Assembly: GCA_946402595.1 (NCBI GenBank)
Contig: CAMIWY010000119.1
Location: forward strand, 1 to 5,263
Length of the DNA: 5,263 nucleotides
Source of the DNA: an uncultured Clostridia bacterium
GTDB taxonomy: Bacteria > Bacillota > Clostridia > Peptostreptococcales > Anaerovoracaceae
Direction: 5' to 3'
Part shown: piece by piece, positions 1-5,188 of the stretch
How the letters are laid out: each line of letters starts with the position of its first letter
Position numbering within the stretch: the stretch's first letter is position 1
Made by a program: the position numbers and the translations under genes
Notes under the pieces: generated by a model
What the model was told of the DNA's origin: nothing
The model's input: the letters and a program-made list of their open reading frames with translations, nothing else
Database searches by the model: none

Positions 1-29
1 GGTCTTCGGATTGTATTCAGTTGTTCCAT
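1..29 (-). CDS. 5' end of an unidentified minus-strand gene (partial)
   Basis: An ATG on the minus strand at 29-27 opens a frame reading MEQLNTIRR and then running off the left edge. It is preceded at 7 nt by a near-perfect Shine-Dalgarno sequence (AAAGAGGTGAT, 37-47), and upstream of that by a good promoter (81-109). Nine codons are too few to identify a family. The gene follows the Fe-S operon in the same direction, but the hairpin/T-tract at 57-104 and its own promoter suggest it is a separate transcription unit. The start is well supported by the ribosome binding site; the function is unknown. Confidence 0.6.
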
Positions 30-36
30 ATTCCGT

Positions 37-47
37 ATCACCTCTTT
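37..47 (-). promoter_or_regulatory. Ribosome binding site of the left-edge gene
   Basis: The minus strand reads AAAGAGGTGAT, an almost full-length match to the 16S anti-Shine-Dalgarno complement, ending 7 nt before the ATG at 29. It is the strongest ribosome binding site in the window and is the main reason to believe that a gene starts at the left edge. Confidence 0.7.
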
Positions 48-56
48 CCGGTCATT

Positions 57-104
57 CTAAAACAAAAACTGCAGTAGCACAGTATACACTATACGACTGC
101 AGTT
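57..104 (-). terminator. Rho-independent terminator of the Fe-S operon
   Basis: On the minus strand, 28 nt after the stop codon of the 339-residue ferredoxin gene, a perfect 9-bp inverted repeat (AACTGCAGT at 67-75 and ACTGCAGTT at 96-104) is followed by a T-rich run (TTTTTGTTTT). The 20-nt loop contains an inner 5-bp stem, GTATA (82-86) with TATAC (90-94) around CAC, so the whole element can fold into a two-tier hairpin. The stem is only moderately GC-rich, so termination may be incomplete. The element also overlaps the promoter of the next gene. Confidence 0.7.
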
Positions 105-109
105 GTGAA
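81..109 (-). promoter_or_regulatory. Sigma-A-type promoter for the left-edge gene
   Basis: On the minus strand, TTCACA (109-104, 5 of 6 matches to TTGACA) lies exactly 17 bp upstream of TATACT (86-81, 5 of 6 matches to TATAAT). Transcription would begin near position 74, giving a leader of about 45 nt before the ATG at 29, with the strong ribosome binding site in it. The promoter lies inside the operon's terminator hairpin: the spacer and -10 coincide with the right arm and inner stem. It is a prediction from pattern only. Confidence 0.5.
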
Positions 110-131
110 GTGAACTCACAGTTTAGTTTTA

Positions 132-1151
132 TCAATACTTCTCGAAGCTCCTCAGGTCGAGCGAGAAGTCTTCACTGAAGTACTCCTTGATGCTTCCTCT
201 CATAGGCATGGTCTGCTTGATCTTGATGGCGTCATGCGTACATTTCGCCTTGCAGATGCCGCAGCCGACGCAGTGGTTCTGGTTGATCTCGATGACTCCG
301 TCCTCGCCCATCGAAAGTGCGTCCTGCGGGCACCTGACCGAGATGCACTCTCCGCAGCCGGTGCAGTTGGCCCTGACCGGAACAGCTGTCCAGCCGACCG
401 GATGGAATCTGTCTTTGATCTCCCTTGACGCGTTGCGCGAGAGGTTCATGGCAACGCAGCAGCACTCACAGCAGAAACAGATTTCGAGGAATCTGTCCAT
501 GTCGTCGTTGCGGATGCCCCAGATGAGCTGCTCGATCTCGACCCAGAGGGACTGGCAGGTGAGCCCGTATTCAGCCGCCCTGTCTACTCTCTCGCAGGCC
601 TCTTCATATGTGAGCTGGCGGGCCAGCCCGTTCTTCACGACCTGCTCGCCGATCTTTCCGATGAAGAGGCAGGCCAGGTCATGCGGGTACTCCTGGCAGT
701 TCTGCGCATCCCTACAAAGGCACTTATTCATGCCGGCGATATAGTCAGCCTGGGCAAGTGCGTCCTTCACCAGATCCATCGGTACTACCACCTTCTGGCC
801 CTGCTCAGTCATGTCGATATCTACATCTACTTTGAGAGGCATGACCAGACCGGTAGTGTTTCTCTCCTTATCCGGCGAGAACATCATTACCTTCTTGTAG
901 ATCCTGCTCTTCAGGCCTTCTTTTCTCATCCAGGCCGATCCGGCTACGATCAGCTTGAATACCTTGAGCACGATCTGCCAGTTCCAGTCGTGCGCGCATG
1001 CAACGGTCTTGATGAAGTTGAAAATCCCGAGCCCGTTAGGCCGGTTCTCGAACTTCTTGTACCCCATATGCAGGTTGTCAAAACATTCCTGGTTGAACGC
1101 GATCACATTTCCGTGATCGTCGATGTACTGTCTTGAATACTGGTCTCTCAT
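132..1151 (-). CDS. Cysteine-rich protein with C-terminal 2x[4Fe-4S] ferredoxin domain
   Basis: This 339-residue, probably cytoplasmic protein is an electron-transfer protein. Residues about 260-312 form a two-cluster ferredoxin domain: C263, C266, C269, C274 (one residue longer than the usual CxxCxxCxxxC in its last interval) and C294, C297, C300, C304, the last followed by Thr rather than the usual Pro. Upstream lie a CLCR motif (144-147) with C152 and C161, and a remarkable cluster CFCCECCC (225-232). These motifs occur in the same order as in the N-terminal third of the flavoprotein two genes upstream (CECR, then CNCKWDTC, then ferredoxin), so the two are likely paralogous modules. Residues 1-110 match nothing I recognise. 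The start is supported by AAGGAG (1165-1160) 8 nt before the ATG. It is the last gene of the operon, 32 bp after hypA. Likely role: electron carrier or partner subunit of the flavoprotein; substrate unknown. No signal peptide or clear membrane segment is seen. Confidence 0.88.
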   Translation of the reverse strand: MRDQYSRQYIDDHGNVIAFNQECFDNLHMGYKKFENRPNGLGIFNFIKTVACAHDWNWQIVLKVFKLIVAGSAWMRKEGLKSRIYKKVMMFSPDKERNTTGLVMPLKVDVDIDMTEQGQKVVVPMDLVKDALAQADYIAGMNKCLCRDAQNCQEYPHDLACLFIGKIGEQVVKNGLARQLTYEEACERVDRAAEYGLTCQSLWVEIEQLIWGIRNDDMDRFLEICFCCECCCVAMNLSRNASREIKDRFHPVGWTAVPVRANCTGCGECISVRCPQDALSMGEDGVIEINQNHCVGCGICKAKCTHDAIKIKQTMPMRGSIKEYFSEDFSLDLRSFEKY

Positions 1152-1183
1152 GACACCCTCTCCTTCGTCACAAAAGCCGCTGA

Positions 1184-1585
1184 TCAGGCTCCGGCCGGTC
1201 CAGTTGTATCTTCCGCAGTCTGTCCCCTCTCAACAGCGTCATCAGGTATACCTATTTCCTTAACTTTGAATTCCTGTCCTCCGAGTATCTTCTTGCTGCG
1301 CGAGCCGCACTTTGGGCAGCGTCCTTCTTCGCGCATCACGTTGTACATCGCAAAACACTCTTTGCAGAGTGCCTCACCCGGCGCAGATATTATATTGAGT
1401 TCAGTGCCCTCGAACACAGGCTTGTTCTCGGTCGCTACCGGAAAGTACTTGTGGAAGAACACAGGAAGATAGCCCGACAGCTCGCCCACCTCGAGAGTGA
1501 GGTAGGCGATGCGCGGGATATTGTTTTCTATTGCTGTCTGTTCAGCAAGGTCGACTGCCTGCTGCAGCACACTTAGTTCATGCAT
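1184..1585 (-). CDS. hypA: HypA-type nickel/zinc metallochaperone
   Basis: The 133-residue product begins MHE, the invariant N-terminal His2-Glu3 that binds nickel in HypA/HybF proteins, and carries the zinc-ribbon cysteines C74-x2-C77 and C90-x2-C93. The conserved LEVGELSG segment (31-38) and GGQEFKVKEIGI (102-113) also match the family. HypA normally hands Ni(II), with HypB, to the large subunit of [NiFe] hydrogenases, and in some species to urease. It is longer than typical HypA (about 110-120 residues) because of a tail rich in Asp, Glu, Thr, Gly and Ala after residue 113. The ribosome binding site is AAGG (1597-1594) 7 nt before the ATG, inside a 44-bp duplication of the end of the preceding gene. 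No HypB, HypC-F or hydrogenase subunit is present in the window, so the client protein is unknown. The family call is secure; the partner is inference. Confidence 0.95.
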   Translation of the reverse strand: MHELSVLQQAVDLAEQTAIENNIPRIAYLTLEVGELSGYLPVFFHKYFPVATENKPVFEGTELNIISAPGEALCKECFAMYNVMREEGRCPKCGSRSKKILGGQEFKVKEIGIPDDAVERGQTAEDTTGPAGA

Positions 1586-1670
1586 ATTTATGCCTTGATC
1601 TTTCTGACAGTGGTCCTGTCGATCTTAATATTTATGCCTTGATCTTTCTGACGGCGATCCTGCCGATCTT
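1584..1670 (-). repeat. 44-bp tandem duplication at the flavoprotein/hypA junction
   Basis: Positions 1584-1626 and 1628-1670 are direct repeats of period 44 with 39 of 43 matching bases; the first 25 (1584-1608 and 1628-1652) are identical. The copy at 1628-1670 is the live 3' end of the flavoprotein gene, encoding the end IGRIAVRKIKA and its TAA stop. The copy at 1584-1626 fills the intergenic space, reads as a degenerate version of the same peptide with its own TAA, and provides the AAGG ribosome binding site of hypA. The four mismatches (1609, 1611, 1613, 1619) all fall outside the ribosome binding site and start region. Confidence 0.95.
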
Positions 1671-4370
1671 CTTAGCCTCTTCCTTGATGACCTTCGGAAC
1701 GAGTTGCTCGTACGGAACGCCCCATACCTCCTGTACCTTGTCGAGGTGGATAGCGTCGAACTTGCACTGTACTGTGCAAAGTCCGCATCCGATGCAGATC
1801 TTCTGATCGACCTTGGCAGCGCCGCAGCTGAGGCATCGTGCAGTCTCAGTCTTCACCTGCTCCTCGGTAAAGGTCTTTCTCTCATCCTTGAAGGTCCTTA
1901 CCTTGGAAGGATCGATCATGTATCTCTCACGGCCGCTGTGGTCGTAGCTGGAGATGACCAGGTTGTCCTTGTCTATGTAGTGGAAGTTGTCGCGTCTGAC
2001 TCTTCCGAGTGTCAGGCTGTGGCCTTCGTGCACGTATCTGTGGAGAGACTCTGCAGCCTCCTTGCCGGCAGCGATAGCATCGATGACGAACTTCTGGCCG
2101 GTGTAGATGTCTCCGCCGACGAATACGTCAGGCTCTGCTGTCTGGTATGTCCAGCTGTCTGCTTCAGCAAGACCTCTTGCGGAAATCTTCACATTGCTGC
2201 CCTCAGCCAGCTTGCCCCACTCAGGCTTCTGTCCGATGCAGAAGAGTACTGTGGTGCACTTAGCTTCTTCAGTAACAGCGTCATCGAATTTAGGATCGAA
2301 TCTGCCCTCAGCGTTCTTGACGGACAGGCACTTTCTGAATTTGATGCCTGTGCACTTGCCGCCCTTCTCAGTGATCTCGGTCTGTCCCCAGCCTGCGTGG
2401 ATCTCGATGCCATCCTCTTCGCACTCGTGCTGGTCTTCAGGTCCCATCGGCATCTCATCATATGACTCAAGGCAGTACAGAGATACATTGTCAGCTCCGC
2501 ATCTTACTGCGGTCCTTGCAACGTCAGCACCGATGTTGCCTCCTCCGATGACGACTACATTGCCCTTGAGTTTGACATCCTCGCCTCCGTTTACTCTCTT
2601 CATAAAGTCGATGCCGGCCATTACGCCTTCAGCATCAGCGCCCGGGATACCGAGTGATCCGCCGTTCTGGAGGCCTATAGCCACATAGAATCCCTTGTAG
2701 CCCTCAGCTCTCAGCTGGTCAAGAGTGATGTCCTTGCCGACTTCGATGCCGCACTTTATCTCTACTCCGAGCTGGCGGATGACGTCGATCTCGGCCTCAA
2801 CAACATCCTTCTCAAGTCTGAACGAAGGGATTCCGTATACCATCATTCCGCCCGGCTTATCCTGCTTCTCGAAGACTGTTACGTCATGTCCCCATACAGC
2901 AAGGTAATATGCTGCTGAGAGTCCCGCCGGACCCGATCCGATTACAGCTACCTTGTGACCGTAGTCGAATCTCTTCTCAGGGATGTATCTGGTCTCAGCA
3001 TTGAGTTCCTGATCAGCGATGAACTTCTTGACTTCATCGATAGCAACAGGCTCGTCGATGTCGCCTCTTGTGCAGACCTGCTCACAGAATCTCGCACATA
3101 CTCTTCCGCACATTGCAGGGAACGGATTCTCCTTCTTGATAAGCTCGAGAGCCTCCATGTACTTGCCCTCGCTTGCCTTCTTGAGGTAGCCCTGTACGGC
3201 AATGTGTGCCGGGCAATTGGACTTGCAAGGAGCAGTTCCCGTTTCAGGCACGACATTGTCCCTCTCTGTGAGGAAAGCGTCCCCGTTCCAGTACTTAGGC
3301 GGCATCACAGCGAAGTCGCTTGCAACAGGTGCAGGAGCGATCTCTACAGGCTTCTTCTGGCAAAGCTTCTGTCCCAGCTTTACTGCATTCTGCGGACATA
3401 CTTCGACGCAGCCGCCGCATGCGACGCAGTGCGAAGGATCAACGCTTGCCCTGTAGTTGGAGCTGGACAGGTCAGGTGATGATGTGTACCAGCTGGTCTT
3501 GAGAGCCATGCATGTATCCCACTTGCAGTTGCAGATGAAGAGTGAGAAGTCCGGTCCGTCAATGTTGGACAGCTGATGAACGTATCCGAGCTCTTCAGCG
3601 CGCAGAAGAATCTTCTCAGCCTCTTCTCTTGTGATCCTTCTCGCCTTGCCGACCCTGATGCAGGACTCAGCGTAGTTGCCGAGGTTGATGCACCACTCGC
3701 CTTCGAGGTCAGCAGTACCCTCGCCTACCATTCTTCTGAGCTTACGGCATTCACACGGTGCGATACCAATGCTCTCGCCGGCCTTGTCGAGCCAGTACGA
3801 TACCTCTTCGAATTTGGCCTTGCGCGTGTTGCCCTCGATAGCCTTCTCTACAGGGATCGTTCTCATCAGGGCTACTCCCATGAAGCCGCCCCATGTGATC
3901 TTCTTCTGGAGGTCGAGGATGTAGTTGAGGAAAGCCGGAGCCGTCTCAGGATAAGCGTCCGTACGCTCCTTGGTCATTACCGTGCTCTCCATTGCTCCCG
4001 GCGCGAATACCGGCAGCTGCACCTTGTCCTCTTCGCCAGGTGAATTGCAGTACTCGAGGAGTCCTATATAGCACAGGTCATAGGCCTTCTGCGCCGCCTC
4101 TTCGACGCTCATCTTCTGAAGATCTGCAAGCTCCCTGATGGTGTACTGATGTCTGAGCTTCATCTTCAGCGCAAAATCCACCTGCTCATCTGTGAGCTGG
4201 CGGTCGAAGAATATGTACTCCCATGAATTTTCATCAGGTACCGGGTTGAACATGTTGATATGTCTCACCAGTTTGATGAGGTTCTTTCTTGGCTTTGGGC
4301 TTCTCTCGCGGTAATATGCCTCGAGACATTTCTTTTCGCCTTCAGTCAGTTCGTGTTTCGTCCTGAACAT
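1632..4370 (-). CDS. Multi-domain Fe-S flavoprotein: ferredoxin module fused to NfnL/GltD-like FAD/NAD(P)H oxidoreductase
   Basis: The 912-residue cytoplasmic redox enzyme has these parts: residues 1-140, with a possible winged-helix-like stretch at about 60-115; a cysteine-rich module with CECR (206-209), C227, C237 and CNCKWDTC (280-287); a ferredoxin motif C315, C318, C321, C325; a GltD-type N-terminal Fe-S domain with C382, C386 and C421, C425, C429, C433; an FAD Rossmann motif GSGPAG (478-483); a nucleotide-binding motif GGGNIG (609-614); a second FAD contact GGD (752-754); and a C-terminal domain with C846, C849 and C859, C862, C865, C869. Residues 380-775 resemble glutamate synthase small chain (GltD), NfnL and dihydropyrimidine dehydrogenase domains, which oxidise NAD(P)H with FAD. 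After the nucleotide motif the sequence reads YCLESYDEMP, without the arginines typical of NADPH-specific relatives, so NADH is more likely. No glutaminase or FNR-type partner (GltB or NfnA) is adjacent, so neither glutamate synthase nor classical Nfn is expected. First gene of the operon; its acceptor is unknown. A longer frame reaches a TTG at 4433, but the ATG at 4370 with GAGGGAG 7 nt upstream is the better start. Confidence 0.93.
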   Translation of the reverse strand: MFRTKHELTEGEKKCLEAYYRERSPKPRKNLIKLVRHINMFNPVPDENSWEYIFFDRQLTDEQVDFALKMKLRHQYTIRELADLQKMSVEEAAQKAYDLCYIGLLEYCNSPGEEDKVQLPVFAPGAMESTVMTKERTDAYPETAPAFLNYILDLQKKITWGGFMGVALMRTIPVEKAIEGNTRKAKFEEVSYWLDKAGESIGIAPCECRKLRRMVGEGTADLEGEWCINLGNYAESCIRVGKARRITREEAEKILLRAEELGYVHQLSNIDGPDFSLFICNCKWDTCMALKTSWYTSSPDLSSSNYRASVDPSHCVACGGCVEVCPQNAVKLGQKLCQKKPVEIAPAPVASDFAVMPPKYWNGDAFLTERDNVVPETGTAPCKSNCPAHIAVQGYLKKASEGKYMEALELIKKENPFPAMCGRVCARFCEQVCTRGDIDEPVAIDEVKKFIADQELNAETRYIPEKRFDYGHKVAVIGSGPAGLSAAYYLAVWGHDVTVFEKQDKPGGMMVYGIPSFRLEKDVVEAEIDVIRQLGVEIKCGIEVGKDITLDQLRAEGYKGFYVAIGLQNGGSLGIPGADAEGVMAGIDFMKRVNGGEDVKLKGNVVVIGGGNIGADVARTAVRCGADNVSLYCLESYDEMPMGPEDQHECEEDGIEIHAGWGQTEITEKGGKCTGIKFRKCLSVKNAEGRFDPKFDDAVTEEAKCTTVLFCIGQKPEWGKLAEGSNVKISARGLAEADSWTYQTAEPDVFVGGDIYTGQKFVIDAIAAGKEAAESLHRYVHEGHSLTLGRVRRDNFHYIDKDNLVISSYDHSGRERYMIDPSKVRTFKDERKTFTEEQVKTETARCLSCGAAKVDQKICIGCGLCTVQCKFDAIHLDKVQEVWGVPYEQLVPKVIKEEAKKIGRIAVRKIKA

Positions 4371-4377
4371 AATAAAA

Positions 4378-4384
4378 CTCCCTC
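4378..4384 (-). promoter_or_regulatory. Ribosome binding site that fixes the flavoprotein start
   Basis: GAGGGAG on the minus strand ends 7 nt before the ATG at 4370. The frame stays open for 21 more codons upstream, to a TTG at 4433, but that extension covers the leader hairpin, would encode an unconserved-looking MLSLCGCCLC-type peptide, and has no ribosome binding site in good position. This site therefore decides the start at residue MFRTKHEL. Confidence 0.8.
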
Positions 4385-4398
4385 TATAAAAAGGTCTC

Positions 4399-4422
4399 TT
4401 GCGGCATAAACAGCAGCCGCAA
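4399..4422 (-). other. Hairpin in the 5' leader of the Fe-S operon
   Basis: A perfect 7-bp inverted repeat, TTGCGGC (4399-4405) and GCCGCAA (4416-4422), with a 10-nt loop, lies in the predicted untranslated leader 28 nt upstream of the flavoprotein start. The stem has five G-C pairs and should fold in RNA. No long T-tract follows directly in the minus direction (the next run of T's is TTTTT, 4393-4387, after AGAGACC), so it is not a convincing terminator. It could stabilise the mRNA or tune translation. No known riboswitch class is recognisable. Confidence 0.5.
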
Positions 4423-4447
4423 AGACTCAACAATATCTACTGATTTG

Positions 4448-4476
4448 ATTATAGAATGTGGTAAAATTACGGACAA
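4448..4476 (-). promoter_or_regulatory. Promoter of the Fe-S operon
   Basis: The minus strand has a perfect -10 box TATAAT (4453-4448), and 17 bp upstream TTGTCC (4476-4471), which matches the -35 consensus TTGACA in four of six positions. Transcription would start near 4441, giving a leader of about 70 nt. The -35 box overlaps the first of three AACCGAC half-sites (4475-4483), so a bound regulator there would block polymerase. Confidence 0.7.
4459..4467 (+). promoter_or_regulatory. Extended -10 promoter of the tetR-family gene
   Basis: TGGTAAAAT matches the extended -10 form TGnTATAAT with one mismatch in the hexamer. No good -35 hexamer is found 16-18 bp upstream, which is usual for extended -10 promoters. 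Transcription would start near 4474, right at the edge of the operator array, giving a leader of about 80 nt. It lies back-to-back with the divergent operon promoter, the two -10 boxes being only 8 bp apart. Confidence 0.5.
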
Positions 4477-4503
4477 CCGACAATAACCGACAAAAGTCGG
4501 TTA
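4475..4503. promoter_or_regulatory. Candidate TetR operator: palindrome plus an extra half-site
   Basis: TAACCGAC (4484-4491), AAAA, GTCGGTTA (4496-4503) form a perfect 20-bp palindrome. A third half-site in direct orientation, AACCGACAA, occurs at 4475-4483 and is repeated exactly 10 bp later at 4485-4493, that is one helical turn away. TetR-family dimers bind palindromes of this general size. The array overlaps the operon's -35 box and begins at the predicted start point of the regulator's own transcript, so one bound protein could repress both directions. Assignment to the adjacent regulator is inference from position. Confidence 0.75.
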
Positions 4504-4522
4504 GAGGCATTCTGGCAAAAAA

Positions 4523-4538
4523 TGTACAAGCAAGTACA
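4523..4538. promoter_or_regulatory. Second small inverted/direct repeat before the tetR-family gene
   Basis: TGTAC (4523-4527), a 6-nt spacer, and GTACA (4534-4538) form an inverted repeat. The same bases also give a direct repeat GTACAA at 4524-4529 and 4534-4539, again with a 10-bp period. The element lies between the predicted transcript start and the ribosome binding site of the regulator. Its sequence differs from the AACCGAC array, so it could be a site for another protein, or chance. Confidence 0.35.
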
Positions 4539-4555
4539 ACGTTAAAGAGGAAAAA

Positions 4556-5134
4556 ATGGACAGGAATGATCCGCGGTATGTATCCGCCGAAGACAAAATA
4601 CTGGAAGCCGCATTCGAGATGCTTTCGACCCGCGACATCGACAGCATCAGGACGCAGGATATAATCAGGCGCGCAGGTGTCCACAAGAGCACATTCTATG
4701 CTCACTACAGAGACAAGTACGCGCTCCTTGACTCCATGGAGGCGCTGGCCGCAGAAGTTCTGGCACCGCACCTTAAGGGGATCACCGTGCACATGCTGGG
4801 AGAGCAGCCTGACCCTCTCAGACTGCATCAGAGCTATGAGAGCCTGGCAGAAGCCATTTACAGCAACAGGAGGCTTTTTACACTTGTGCTGCAGGGCCAT
4901 GTGGGCAGCATCACCAAAGGGATCGCTGCTGAGCTCGAGAAGATATGGAGGGAAGCCGGCATTGCGGATCCCTCTGCCAGAAACATAAGCTATCTTATAA
5001 ACGCGACAGCTTATGTTATCACTGGTACCATAGAAAAGTGGCTCCAGCGTGACTGCACCGATCCTATTGACGACTTTGTAGGACTCATCACAGCGACCGG
5101 CGTCGGCATCCGCTACGCCTTCGAGCAGCTGTAG
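4556..5134 (+). CDS. TetR/AcrR-family transcriptional regulator
   Basis: The 192-residue product has a TetR-type N-terminal DNA-binding domain: helix 1 at about 11-24 (AEDKILEAAFEMLS) and a helix-turn-helix at about 31-52 with the family pattern IxxxAGVxxxTFYxHYxDK (RAGVHKSTFYAHYRDK, 39-54). Residues about 60-190 are mostly helical and should form the ligand-binding and dimerisation domain; they are too divergent for the ligand to be guessed. The length is typical of the family. AAGAGG (4545-4550) lies 5 nt before the ATG. The gene is divergent from the Fe-S operon with a palindromic operator in the gap, the classic layout of a local repressor that also controls itself. Two tandem stop codons (TAG TAA) end it, followed by a hairpin at 5156-5180. 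Confidence 0.95.
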   Translation: MDRNDPRYVSAEDKILEAAFEMLSTRDIDSIRTQDIIRRAGVHKSTFYAHYRDKYALLDSMEALAAEVLAPHLKGITVHMLGEQPDPLRLHQSYESLAEAIYSNRRLFTLVLQGHVGSITKGIAAELEKIWREAGIADPSARNISYLINATAYVITGTIEKWLQRDCTDPIDDFVGLITATGVGIRYAFEQL

Positions 5135-5155
5135 TAATTGTGTATATATCAAAAA

Positions 5156-5180
5156 AGATCCCCGTCAGAGGCGGGGATCT
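5156..5180 (-). terminator. Rho-independent terminator, best oriented for the minus strand
   Basis: A 9-bp stem, AGATCCCCG (5156-5164) and CGGGGATCT (5172-5180), with a 7-nt loop. Read on the minus strand it runs directly into TTTTTT (5156-5151), the textbook pattern, so it would end a gene coming from the right. On the plus strand no T-tract follows the stem (TCATTCAC), though the hairpin lies 21 nt after the tetR-family stop and may also limit read-through from that side. Confidence 0.85.
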
Positions 5181-5188
5181 CATTCACA

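Noticed and set aside
187..744. Open frame of 185 codons on the plus strand, antisense to the ferredoxin-like gene
   Set aside because: The opposite strand encodes canonical ferredoxin motifs; the antisense product is Ser/Gln/Met-rich and resembles nothing.
1704..2465. Open frame of 253 codons on the plus strand, antisense to the flavoprotein
   Set aside because: It lies wholly inside a gene with clear FAD, nucleotide and Fe-S motifs; its translation is Leu/Ser/Val/Ala-rich, without any recognisable domain and without a good ribosome binding site. It is a frame shadow.
1632..4370. Glutamate synthase small chain (gltD) or classical Nfn transhydrogenase large subunit as the name for the flavoprotein
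   Set aside because: The central domain fits both families, but the extra ferredoxin modules at both ends, the absence of an adjacent gltB or nfnA, and the loop lacking NADPH-binding arginines argue against either name.
4371..4433. N-terminal extension of the flavoprotein to a TTG at 4433
   Set aside because: The extra 21 residues cover a leader hairpin and the ribosome binding site of the better ATG start at 4370; no ribosome binding site is suitably placed for the TTG.
4427..5152. Open frame of 241 codons on the minus strand opposite the tetR-family gene
   Set aside because: It would run through the promoter/operator region and overlaps a gene with a clear helix-turn-helix domain. The Cys/Val/Phe-rich product looks like an antisense shadow.
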